From: DASVUC01 sp038237225 | Lineage (GTDB): Bacteria > Planctomycetota > Phycisphaerae > Tepidisphaerales > Tepidisphaeraceae | Assembly (NCBI GenBank): GCA_038237225.1 | Contig: JBBRYX010000004.1 | Location: 124,001-188,000 of the forward strand | Reading direction: 5' to 3' | DNA length: 64,000 bases | Part shown: piece by piece, positions 1-7,348 of the stretch | How positions within the stretch are numbered: position 1 is the first letter of the stretch | Layout: every line of letters begins with the position of its first letter | Notes under the pieces: model-generated | What the model was told of the DNA's origin: nothing | Seen by the model: the letters and a program-made list of their open reading frames with translations, nothing else | Database searches by the model: none | Program-made: the position numbers and the translations under genes

Positions 1-259
1 GCTGGGGCTCAGTCAGATCTTGTTTGCGATCAACTTCATCGGAAGCTGGATGTGGGGGCCGAAGGCGCCGTCGAATCCGTGGAACGCGACGACGCTGGAG
101 TGGGCGGACACGACAAGCCCGCCGCCCCATGGGAACTTCAGCAAGGTGCCGGTGGTTCATCATGGGCCGTATGAATATAGTTCTCCGCTGGTGAAAGAGG
201 ACTGGCTGCCGCAGACGCGGTACGTGGAAGGGCAGGAGAGTTTTGTCGTTAAGCACTGA
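1..259 (+). CDS. ctaD: Cytochrome c oxidase subunit I, C-terminal end (partial)
   Basis: The open frame enters from the left edge (frame of base 2) and stops at 259, giving the last 85 or so residues. The NPW-ATTLEW block followed by a PPPHGNF motif is the conserved C-terminal tail of haem-copper oxidase subunit I, the catalytic subunit that binds haem a, haem a3 and CuB in the inner membrane. The catalytic residues lie upstream of the window. It heads a same-strand run with haem A synthase, haem O synthase, subunit III and subunit IV, so this is the end of the structural part of an aa3-type oxidase operon. Confidence 0.9.
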   Translation, partial: LGLSQILFAINFIGSWMWGPKAPSNPWNATTLEWADTTSPPPHGNFSKVPVVHHGPYEYSSPLVKEDWLPQTRYVEGQESFVVKH

Positions 260-323
260 TTGGAAAATCGCTTGGACTGACGACTGGGTGATTGAGTCAT
301 TGACGATTGAAGAAGAATTGAGA

Positions 324-360
324 CATTGAGTCATTGAGTCATTGAGTCATTGAGTCATTG
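324..360. repeat. 8-bp tandem repeat ATTGAGTC
   Basis: About four and a half direct copies of ATTGAGTC lie between coxI and the haem A synthase gene. Degenerate copies (ATTGAGACATTGAG, GATTGAGTCATTGACG) lie just before it. It is non-coding and looks like a slippage-derived satellite. Confidence 0.8.
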
Positions 361-402
361 ACGATTGAATGCGGCCGTTCTGTGCCTTTCAATCGTCAAT
401 GA
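355..402. terminator. 15-bp perfect inverted repeat after coxI
   Basis: TCATTGACGATTGAA (355-369) is matched by its exact complement TTCAATCGTCAATGA (388-402) across an 18-nt loop. A third half copy (AATCGTCAATT) lies near 413. It could attenuate transcription after coxI, but there is no U-tract, so the terminator call is weak. It may be part of the same repeat family as the adjacent satellite. Confidence 0.4.
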
Positions 403-431
403 TCCGATCGCCCAATCGTCAATTCCCCTCG

Positions 432-1682
432 ATGAATAATTCACGTTACAATTCCTCTCTCCACTGGCTGGCGCTGCTGACGGCATGCGCGACTTTTCCG
501 CTGATTTTTATGGGCGGGTTGGTGACGAGTCATCAGGCGGGGATGAGCGTACCGGATTGGCCGAACAGTTATGGGTACAACATGTTTTTCTTCCCGCCGA
601 ACCAGTGGCTGGGGGGGATTTTTTATGAGCATACGCATCGGTTGATGGGGACGGTTGTGGGGTTCTGTTCGATCCTGTTGATGTTGAAGGCTTGGGGTTT
701 TGGGGAGCGGGGTACGACTCGGCGGACACTTCGTGGCGGCGCGGTGCTGGCGTTAACGCTTGGGCTGATGGCCGGGATGCTGGTGCCGCTGCTATCGGAT
801 GAGCATGGGTTGCGCGGGGCGTTGATGCAGTCGATTACGGGGTTCGTTGCGATGGCGCTGGTGCTGGCGTGCGCTTCGGTGATGCAGAACCCGGAGCCGC
901 GGGTCTGGGTGCGCTGGCTGACGGTGGCGGTGCTGGCGATGGTAATCGTGCAAGGAGTGCTGGGCGGGTTGCGGGTGGTGCTGGTTCAACTTGATCTGGC
1001 GATTGTTCACGCGTGCGTGGCACAGGCGTTTTTTTGTCTGGCGGCGCTGGCTTCGGTGGTGACGAGCCGGTGGTGGATTGAGGCATCGAACAATGCAACC
1101 TCCATTGACGGGCGCGGGTTGATCGTGGCTGCGGTCGCGGCTGTGGTGATCATTTATTTCCAATTGATCGCGGGCGCGTTCATGCGACATTATCAGGCGG
1201 GGCTGGCGGTGACGGATATCCCGCTTACTTATGGGAAGGTTCTGCCTCCCGCGACCGCGGATGAACTGGTTGCGATCAACCAGATGCGCGTCTTCGAGAT
1301 GCAGCTTCCGATGGTAACGCTGGGGCAGATCTGGATTCATTTCGCGCATCGGATCGGGGCGGTGGTCGTGACATTGTTCCTGCTGGTGGTGATCGTGAAG
1401 GCGATCAAACTTCGGCGAGCGGATCTTACGCGGCTGGCGCTGCTGCTTGGTTCGCTGCTGGTGACACAGATCACGTTGGGGATTCTCACGGTTTTGAAGC
1501 GGAAGCCGGCGGATATTGCGAGCGCGCATGTTGCGGTTGGGGCGTTGACGTTGATGACGACTTTTGTGCTGGCGGTTCGAGCGATGCGGCTGTATTCGCC
1601 GAGCTTGCTGGGGCGCCCGGAGTTCAAACGGATTTCCGCGGATGCCGGCCGGGGCGCGATTCCCCATCCGGTACCGGCTTGA
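432..1682 (+). CDS. ctaA: Haem A synthase (COX15/CtaA family)
   Basis: Membrane monooxygenase that converts haem O to haem A for the aa3 oxidase. The 416-residue product has about eight hydrophobic helices in two four-helix halves. Each half carries a conserved histidine pair region: EHTHRLMG in the first half (roughly residue 65) and the IHFAHRIGA motif in the second (roughly residue 305). Both resemble the haem-binding motifs of the family. The frame is open from 369, but ATG 432 gives a normal N-terminus, whereas the extra 21 residues come from the upstream inverted repeat. Its stop overlaps the start of ctaB by one base, implying translational coupling of the two haem-modifying enzymes. 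Confidence 0.9.
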   Translation: MNNSRYNSSLHWLALLTACATFPLIFMGGLVTSHQAGMSVPDWPNSYGYNMFFFPPNQWLGGIFYEHTHRLMGTVVGFCSILLMLKAWGFGERGTTRRTLRGGAVLALTLGLMAGMLVPLLSDEHGLRGALMQSITGFVAMALVLACASVMQNPEPRVWVRWLTVAVLAMVIVQGVLGGLRVVLVQLDLAIVHACVAQAFFCLAALASVVTSRWWIEASNNATSIDGRGLIVAAVAAVVIIYFQLIAGAFMRHYQAGLAVTDIPLTYGKVLPPATADELVAINQMRVFEMQLPMVTLGQIWIHFAHRIGAVVVTLFLLVVIVKAIKLRRADLTRLALLLGSLLVTQITLGILTVLKRKPADIASAHVAVGALTLMTTFVLAVRAMRLYSPSLLGRPEFKRISADAGRGAIPHPVPA

Positions 1683-2629
1683 TGGACACCATGGAAACGC
1701 ACCTCGACATTGATCTGCAACATGAAACTGCGCTGATGGCGCATCCGAAGGATGAGGCGACTGCGCACCCTCCGACGCGGTTGGCGGATTTTTACGAGCT
1801 GACCAAGCCGCGAATGAATCTGCTGATTGTGCTGACGACGACGGTTGGGTTTTACATGGCGAGCATGGGCGCGATCCACTGGCTGCTTTTGCTGAACACG
1901 GTCATCGGTACGGCGCTGACAGCGGCGGGTGCCGCGGTGCTGAATCAGCTTGTGGAGCGGGATTTTGATAAGCTGATGCCGCGGACGAGGAACCGGCCCT
2001 TGCCGGGGGGGCGGGTGTCGCCGAATGAAGCGTTGATTTACGGCGTGTTCCTGGGCATTGCGGGGGTTGCGCATCTTGGTTGGTTCGTGAACTTCCTGAC
2101 GGCATTTCTCGGGGCGTCGACGTTGCTGAGCTATCTGTTCATTTATACGCCGATGAAGCGGTGGACGACGCTGAACACGGTGATCGGGGCGGTGCCTGGG
2201 GCGATCCCGCCCATGATGGGATTTACGGCGGTGCGGGGCGTCCTGTCGATGGATGCGATTTCGCTGTTTGCGATTTTGTTCCTGTGGCAGATGCCGCACT
2301 TTTTGGCGATCGCGATTTTGTACCGGCAGGATTACGCTGCGGGTGGTTTCAAGATGCTGCCGGTGGTGGATAAAGATTTAAGCTGCACGGGGCACCAGAT
2401 CGTGCTGTATGCGCTGGCGCTGATCCCCGCGAGCCTGCTTCCGGTGCTGGTGCACATGGCAGGGGCATATTATTTTGCGGCGGCGCTCGTTCTTGGCGTG
2501 ATGTTTTTGAGTTATGGCGTGATGTGCGCGGTGAGAAAGACGCGGGTTGATGCGCGAAAACTGTTCTTTGCGTCGATCATTTATTTGCCTCTGCTTTTGC
2601 TCGTGATGATGATCGATCGGGTGCCTTAG
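1682..2629 (+). CDS. ctaB: Protoheme IX farnesyltransferase (haem O synthase)
   Basis: UbiA-family prenyltransferase that attaches farnesyl to haem B to make haem O, the substrate of the preceding enzyme. The 315-residue product has a hydrophilic N-terminus of about 35 residues, then the YELTKPRM entry motif, an N-x-x-x-D-x-x-x-D-type aspartate motif (NQLVERDFDKLMPRT, roughly residues 90-104) that binds prenyl diphosphate, and eight or nine membrane helices. ATG 1682 overlaps the ctaA stop (TGATG). ATG 1691 is an alternative start. The next gene begins directly after the stop, so the genes are packed as one operon. Confidence 0.92.
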   Translation: MDTMETHLDIDLQHETALMAHPKDEATAHPPTRLADFYELTKPRMNLLIVLTTTVGFYMASMGAIHWLLLLNTVIGTALTAAGAAVLNQLVERDFDKLMPRTRNRPLPGGRVSPNEALIYGVFLGIAGVAHLGWFVNFLTAFLGASTLLSYLFIYTPMKRWTTLNTVIGAVPGAIPPMMGFTAVRGVLSMDAISLFAILFLWQMPHFLAIAILYRQDYAAGGFKMLPVVDKDLSCTGHQIVLYALALIPASLLPVLVHMAGAYYFAAALVLGVMFLSYGVMCAVRKTRVDARKLFFASIIYLPLLLLVMMIDRVP

Positions 2630-3373
2630 GTGAAGCTGCGGTTGGTGAAATCGGAAACGAACTGGCTGTGCGCGGCGATCGTGCTGGTGGCGATTGTCGC
2701 GGGTTGTGAGGATAGACGTGTTGAGTCAGTCGCGAGGCCGCAGCCGGCGTTTGGGCAAGGCGTCATTCGCGGGAAGGTGATGTTTTCGGGTCCGGCGCCG
2801 GCGGTGCGGATGGTTCGGAATGAGCCTTGTTGTGAAGGCGCGCCGAAGGAACTGGCGGATGAGTCGGTTGTGGTGAACGAGAAGAAGGAATTGGCGAACG
2901 TGGTGATCTATCTGGCGGACATTCCGGCGAGCGATGGATCGGCGAGGCCGGCGGCGGTGCTGGACCAGAAGTTCTGCCGGTATACGCCGCACGTCGTGGC
3001 GGTGCAGGTGGGGCAGCCGCTGCGGATTACTTCGAGCGATTCGACGATGCATAATGTGCACTTTAGTCCGTCGATTAATCCAGCCGGGAACTATGGGATG
3101 ACGGCGGCGGGATCGGAGAAAACGGTTACGTTTCACGATGCGGAGTTTGTGGATTTTCGGTGCGATGTTCATCCGTGGATGGGGGCGCGGGTTGGCGTGA
3201 TTGAGAATCCGTTCTTTGCGGTGACGAAAGCCGATGGGTCGTTTGAGATCGGGAAGGTTCCGGCGGGGAGCTACACGTTGAAGGCGTGGCATGAGCGGTT
3301 TGGAAAGATGGAGCGGTCGGTTACGGTGAGTGAGCGCGGCGCGGATGAAGTGAAGTTTGAGTATAGAGAGTGA
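2630..3373 (+). CDS. Cupredoxin-like lipoprotein of the oxidase operon
   Basis: A GTG start abuts the ctaB stop. Residues 1-26 form a lipoprotein signal ending in a VAGC lipobox. The middle region resembles a plastocyanin/azurin-type cupredoxin: His141 in a MHNVHF context, then Cys178, His181 and Met184 in an RCDVHPWM block, the spacing expected for a type 1 copper site. The last 60 or so residues look like a carboxypeptidase-regulatory-like beta sandwich. By position it may deliver electrons or copper to the oxidase, in the place where SCO/SenC proteins are often found. No SCO gene is visible. The copper site is read from sequence; its role is inferred. Confidence 0.75.
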   Translation: MKLRLVKSETNWLCAAIVLVAIVAGCEDRRVESVARPQPAFGQGVIRGKVMFSGPAPAVRMVRNEPCCEGAPKELADESVVVNEKKELANVVIYLADIPASDGSARPAAVLDQKFCRYTPHVVAVQVGQPLRITSSDSTMHNVHFSPSINPAGNYGMTAAGSEKTVTFHDAEFVDFRCDVHPWMGARVGVIENPFFAVTKADGSFEIGKVPAGSYTLKAWHERFGKMERSVTVSERGADEVKFEYRE

Positions 3374-3376
3374 AGA

Positions 3377-3399
3377 CATGGGCAAGATGCCCATGCTAC
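3377..3399. repeat. Palindromic repeat CATGGGCAAGATGCCCATG
   Basis: A single copy of a dispersed palindrome ending in GCTAC lies between the cupredoxin gene and ctaE. It matches half of the nested elements at 9430-9488 and 9590-9647. The longer reading frame starting at GTG 3370 translates this repeat and is not believed. Confidence 0.75.
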
Positions 3400-3417
3400 G
3401 TGAAGAAGGAGAGAAGC

Positions 3418-4392
3418 GTGTCTGAATCGATTCTGGATCATGGTTACATTCCCGAGGAGCACGCGCCCGATCCGGTGATCGGGCATGGGGATCCGACGCC
3501 GCCGGGCAAAATCGCAATCTGGCTTTTCCTCGCCAGCGAAATCATGTTTTTCATCGCGATCCTCGCGACGTACATCATTTTTCGTTCGGGGAGCCCGAAG
3601 ATCTTCGCGGAGCACGCGCTGATTTTGAACAAGCTGCTCGCAGGCATCAACACGCTGGTGCTGATCGGCAGCTCGCTGACGATGGCGCTGGCGGTCGATG
3701 CAGCGCAGAAGAACAACCGCAAGAAGCTGAGCGTGTTCCTGGCGATCACCATCGTGTGCGCGTTTGGCTTCATGCTGATCAAGTATTTTGAGTACAAGGC
3801 GAAGCTCACGCATCACACGATCGTGGCGACGGAAGTGGATGCGACGACGAAGAAGCCGGTCGTTTATGTCTACGACGGGCATATGATTGAGAAGGGCGAC
3901 AAGGCGTATAAGATCGAAGGATTCCGGGCGCGGATTGATCCGGACAAGCCGGGGGAGCTGCCGTTCAACATTCATTGGATGAGCGAGAAGAGCGTTAAGG
4001 AATTGGCGGCGATGCAGGCTTCACCCGCGCATGCGGCGGCGATGGTTGATGTTCCGGGCGGCGGTGAAGCGAAGGAAGAAGCGAAGGCGGAGGTGAAATC
4101 CGCGGGTCACGATCTGACGGAGTCGCACGGGGAGGAATGGACGATCGACAAGTCGAAGATCGCGCAGGACATCACGTATGGGCCTTGGAAGAACATCTTC
4201 TTTGCATCTTACTTCACGTTGACGGGCATTCACGGAATCCACGTTCTCGGGGGGATTATCGCGCTGGGGATCCTTCTCATTCAATCGTTCCGTGGAAAAG
4301 TGTTCGCGGCGCAGACGGAGTATGTGGGCCTTTACTGGCACTTCGTCGACCTGGTGTGGATCTTCCTGTTCCCACTGCTGTACCTGATTTAA
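3418..4392 (+). CDS. ctaE: Cytochrome c oxidase subunit III
   Basis: Integral membrane subunit of the aa3 oxidase. The first helices contain the WLFLASEIMFF motif and the C-terminal part contains GIHGIHVLGG and YWHFVDLVWIFLFP, both typical of subunit III. GTG 3418 is preferred because an AAGGAGAG ribosome site lies 5-10 bases upstream; the open frame to 3370 runs through a repeat. Between the second helix pair and the terminal helices is a hydrophilic insert of roughly 110 residues rich in Ala, Glu and Lys, so the protein (324 residues) is longer than typical bacterial subunit III. Subunit IV follows 36 bases later. Confidence 0.9.
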   Translation: MSESILDHGYIPEEHAPDPVIGHGDPTPPGKIAIWLFLASEIMFFIAILATYIIFRSGSPKIFAEHALILNKLLAGINTLVLIGSSLTMALAVDAAQKNNRKKLSVFLAITIVCAFGFMLIKYFEYKAKLTHHTIVATEVDATTKKPVVYVYDGHMIEKGDKAYKIEGFRARIDPDKPGELPFNIHWMSEKSVKELAAMQASPAHAAAMVDVPGGGEAKEEAKAEVKSAGHDLTESHGEEWTIDKSKIAQDITYGPWKNIFFASYFTLTGIHGIHVLGGIIALGILLIQSFRGKVFAAQTEYVGLYWHFVDLVWIFLFPLLYLI

Positions 4393-4428
4393 ACTGCACA
4401 AACGGCCTAAGCAAAAAGGACAAACTCA

Positions 4429-4800
4429 ATGGATTCCAACAGCGCTGCCGCCCACGGACATGGCCATGAACCTGAGGAGGCTCATGGCGTTAGCGTCCCG
4501 ATGCCTCACCATCATGTGAACTATCTTGCCGTCTTCGGGACGCTTGTCGTGCTGACGATCGTGACGGTTTCGGTAACGTTCATTCATACCGAGAGCGAGC
4601 TGGTGAAGATCCTGATCGCGCTGTTGATCGCATCGATCAAGGCGACGGCGGTCGCGTATTACTTCATGCACCTGAAATTCGAGGGGAAGCTGATCTACCT
4701 GATCATGATCGTGCCGTTGTGCTTGTGCATTTTGCTGATCTGCGCGCTGATCCCGGACGTGATGCATGGGCCGCTGTTCAACATTTTCTTTCGGCAATGA
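4429..4800 (+). CDS. ctaF: Cytochrome c oxidase subunit IV (prokaryotic type)
   Basis: Small membrane subunit of 123 residues. A His-rich hydrophilic N-terminus of about 35 residues is followed by three hydrophobic helices. The VAYYFMHLKFE motif (roughly residues 75-85) is the signature of the prokaryotic COX4 family. A weak AAAAGGA ribosome site lies upstream. It follows ctaE directly, as in many planctomycete and proteobacterial oxidase operons. Confidence 0.88.
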   Translation: MDSNSAAAHGHGHEPEEAHGVSVPMPHHHVNYLAVFGTLVVLTIVTVSVTFIHTESELVKILIALLIASIKATAVAYYFMHLKFEGKLIYLIMIVPLCLCILLICALIPDVMHGPLFNIFFRQ

Positions 4801-4816
4801 ACTCGAAGAAGTTCGC

Positions 4817-5752
4817 ATGCCGGACCTTTTGTCTCCCATCGTCCAGACTGAGAAACTCACCCACACCTACGGGCTGCGGGTGGCGCTTCATGAGCTGACG
4901 TTCTCCGTTCATACGGGGGAAGCAGTTGCGATGCTGGGGCCGAACGGGTCGGGGAAGACGACGCTGTTTCGGATCCTTACCACGCTGATTCCGCCGATGG
5001 ATGGATCGGCGCGGATTCTGGGGTTTGACCTCGCGAGTGATCGGCAGAAGGTGCGTTCGTCTATTGGGGTGGTTTTCCAAAGCCCGAGCCTGGATAAGCA
5101 ACTGACGGCCGAAGAGAACCTGATGTACCACGGTCATCTGTATGGTCTGCGGGGCGCGGAGTTGAAGTCGCGCACGCGCGAGCTGCTTTCTCGCGTGGAT
5201 CTGGCGGACCGGGCGCACGAGCGCGTGGGATCCTTCTCCGGGGGCATGCGGCGGCGGGTGGAACTTGCGAAGGGTTTGCTCAATCGCCCGCGCTTGCTGC
5301 TCATGGATGAGCCGAGCACCGGCCTTGATCCGCTGGCACGGCAGGAGCTTTGGACGTACCTCCAGGAAGTGCGCTCGCGGGACGGCGTCACGATTCTGCT
5401 GACCACGCATTTAATGGACGAAGCGGATCAGTGCGATCGTGCCGCCATTCTCGATCGGGGAAAGCTGGTGGCTTACGACACGCCGACGAATCTGAAGGAG
5501 CGCGTGGGAGGAGACGTGATTACGCTGACGACGCGCAACCCGACGGCAGTGAAGGATCTGCTGCGCGAAAAGCTTGGCATGGAGGGAGAAATATCAGGTG
5601 GCGCGGTGCGGCTTGAGCGCCCCAAAGCGCACCAGCTCGTGCCGTCGCTGATTGAGAATCTTCCGGGTCTGGTGGATGCGGTGCAGGTCGGCAAGCCAAC
5701 GCTGGCGGATGTGTTCATGAACGCGACCGGTCGATCGCTGTCGGAGGAATGA
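4817..5752 (+). CDS. ABC transporter ATP-binding protein (CcmA/NatA type)
   Basis: The 311-residue nucleotide-binding subunit has a Walker A motif GPNGSGKTT (about residue 40), the FSGGMRRRVELAKG signature (about 138), Walker B LLLMDEPSTGLDP (about 160) and the switch histidine in TTHLMDEAD. It belongs to the CcmA/NatA-like exporter ATPases. The frame extends to ATG 4766 inside ctaF, but ATG 4817, just after the ctaF stop, gives the normal N-terminus. The matching permease gene expected next is missing: the ArsR gene is convergent 20 bases later. The ATPase must pair with a permease elsewhere, or the operon has lost it. Confidence 0.88.
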   Translation: MPDLLSPIVQTEKLTHTYGLRVALHELTFSVHTGEAVAMLGPNGSGKTTLFRILTTLIPPMDGSARILGFDLASDRQKVRSSIGVVFQSPSLDKQLTAEENLMYHGHLYGLRGAELKSRTRELLSRVDLADRAHERVGSFSGGMRRRVELAKGLLNRPRLLLMDEPSTGLDPLARQELWTYLQEVRSRDGVTILLTTHLMDEADQCDRAAILDRGKLVAYDTPTNLKERVGGDVITLTTRNPTAVKDLLREKLGMEGEISGGAVRLERPKAHQLVPSLIENLPGLVDAVQVGKPTLADVFMNATGRSLSEE

Positions 5753-5771
5753 GGCCGCGCGAACGGCGCGG

Positions 5772-6119
5772 TTACAAGGCGATGGCCGTGGCGGGACTCT
5801 GCTGTTCAATGCAGACGCTGAAGGCGCCGGCGCTGAGGGCAAGACAGTTGTCTTCGGTGTTCACCCGGCCATCAAGGCCATAGAACACTTGTTTGCCATC
5901 GCGCCTGCCGGTGATGACATTGCTCATGCGCAGGAGCCCGAGGTGATGGCTGACCGTGGGCTGAGGCAGGTGAAGTGCATCGCATAGGCTGGTTACGTTT
6001 CGTTCGCCTCCGCTCAACATCAGCAGGATGTTGAGCCGAGTCTTATCAGAGAGTAGCCGGAGCAAGGTGCTCAATTGTTCGAGCTCTTCGTCCCGCGCCG
6101 GCAAGCCTCGTTTGACCAT
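5772..6119 (-). CDS. ArsR-family winged-helix repressor
   Basis: Small DNA-binding regulator of 115 residues. The helix-turn-helix core reads SDKTRLNILLMLS, then VTSLCDALHLPQPTVSHHLGLLR with the recognition helix, then the GRRDGKQVFYGL wing. Such proteins usually respond to metals or redox. Cys residues lie in the recognition region (SLCDAL) and near the C-terminus, but no classic metal-site CVC motif is visible. The start at 6119 is chosen because GGAGGGAGTT lies just upstream; the frame continues to 6182 without a ribosome site. The gene is convergent with the oxidase operon. Confidence 0.85.
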   Translation of the reverse strand: MVKRGLPARDEELEQLSTLLRLLSDKTRLNILLMLSGGERNVTSLCDALHLPQPTVSHHLGLLRMSNVITGRRDGKQVFYGLDGRVNTEDNCLALSAGAFSVCIEQQSPATAIAL

Positions 6120-6182
6120 TGAACTCCCTCCCGAGGAGTTAAAGAATACCCCATCTCTCACGGCTATCTTAGGGGAAGACAT

Positions 6183-6196
6183 TTTGATGTGTCAAA
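6183..6196. promoter_or_regulatory. Possible ArsR operator
   Basis: TTTGA-TGTG-TCAAA is a 5-bp palindrome about 65 bases upstream of the ArsR start, in the expected promoter region. ArsR repressors bind short AT-rich palindromes and often autoregulate. The sequence is seen; its function is only inferred from position. Confidence 0.3.
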
Positions 6197-6285
6197 GTGG
6201 GGCGAATTTTTCCGAGGGTTGTCGGTAAATGACCGGAAGCCTTGATTCGTAGTGCCTGCACACTAAAATCGCGCGTTGCCAGACC

Positions 6286-6356
6286 GGGGCCATGGTCTAA
6301 CGGGATGACGGCTGAATCGCATTCAGCAAATCGGGGTTCGATTCCCCGTGGCTCCA
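6286..6356 (+). tRNA. tRNA-Ala(CGC)
   Basis: A 71-nt cloverleaf. The acceptor stem is GGGGCCA/TGGCTCC with the G3-U70 wobble pair that is the alanine identity element. The anticodon arm is GCTGA-ATCGCAT-TCAGC (anticodon CGC), the T arm is CGGGG-TTCGATT-CCCCG, and the discriminator is A73. The CCA end is not encoded. Its 3' half overlaps the end of a decayed recombinase frame on the other strand, which marks it as an integration site. Confidence 0.92.
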
Positions 6357-6951
6357 CTCCGCGGGACGTGTTTCACGTCGCGCAGCAAATCGAACGGTTT
6401 TCTTGGGACAAACTCAAGATTTCCAGAGTTCAATCGCATGGTTTTGAGCATGATGCCCAGAATCGTGCGTTTTGCGTTGTACTTCGACTTAAGCCATCGC
6501 TCTGTCAGACTTTGCGAAAGTTCAAACGCTTTGCCCGCAAGGTCGGCGATTTCGCGCCCATCCTGATCGCTGGCCTGCAACTGCAAGCCGATCGCGCTCT
6601 GTCGCTCGTGGAGTTCCTGACGCTTACGGCCGTATTCGTCGGCGCTGATTTCGCCATCCATGGGTCAAGCAATGTCTGCAACTTGGCGCTGATCTGCTCG
6701 CGTTGTCGCATCAGTTCGCGCTGACGCTCGCGCGTCTGATCGTACCCGGCATGCGCCTTGGCCTTGATGACCTCAATGAACCAATCTCGAAACTCGTCGT
6801 CTTGAAACTTCAGGGTCTTGAAGAAGCCGATCAACTGCTCGTCGATCTGCTTCTCGCTGGCCGCATGTGAAGCGCGAAGAATAAAGCAAGATTCAGACAA
6901 CCGCCTTTTCCAGCTTTCCGTTTCGACCCGACGAGGACCGGCATCTGGATC
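6323..6951 (-). pseudogene. Serine recombinase C-terminal remnant at tRNA-Ala
   Basis: Minus-strand fragments in two frames together give the C-terminal coiled-coil region of a large serine recombinase. One frame (6951 to about 6660) carries the DEQLIGFFKTLKF and RERQRELMRQREQIS segments. The other (about 6661 to 6323) carries DGEISADEYGRKRQELHERQ, then AGKAFELSQSL and PRKPFDLL. A frameshift near 6660 separates them. The catalytic N-terminus is absent, so the gene is dead. The frame ends inside tRNA-Ala, as expected for an element that once integrated into that tRNA. The stretch 6952-7260 holds no recognisable gene. Confidence 0.75.
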
Positions 6952-7333
6952 CACTCACTCCTGGTTTTTTCGAACTCCACCTTGAAGCCGGGCGAATGTC
7001 GTGAGTGAGCGGAGCGTATCGAACGGCTTGCTCCGTACCGCATCGGTTTTGCCCGCTTCGTTTTTCATTTATATCGTTCGCTGCGCTCACGGGTCGTTTT
7101 AGGTTGGACATACTTGCGATGTTGAAGCGCGGGTTAGAACGCACAACGACGGTCGCGCGGCCGCTTGGACGGCTTGTCGAAGGCCTGTTGAACTGGTCTA
7201 TGAGGAACCGGCGGGGTCGGAAATGGCGGCAATAGAGCGCGAAGTCCAACTTAAAGGTTGGACGCATGCCAAAAAGCGGGCGCTGATCGAAGTTAACTTT
7301 TCAGGGCTGCAATCGCTCGCGAAGCGGTGATGC

Positions 7334-7339
7334 TATAAT
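7334..7339 (+). promoter_or_regulatory. -10 hexamer of recQ
   Basis: A perfect TATAAT lies 9 bases before the recQ start codon. Transcription would begin at about 7346-7348, giving an almost leaderless mRNA. No good -35 hexamer is seen 17 bases upstream, and there is no Shine-Dalgarno sequence (CAGCCCCC precedes the ATG), which fits a leaderless start. Confidence 0.5.
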
Positions 7340-7348
7340 GCAGCCCCC

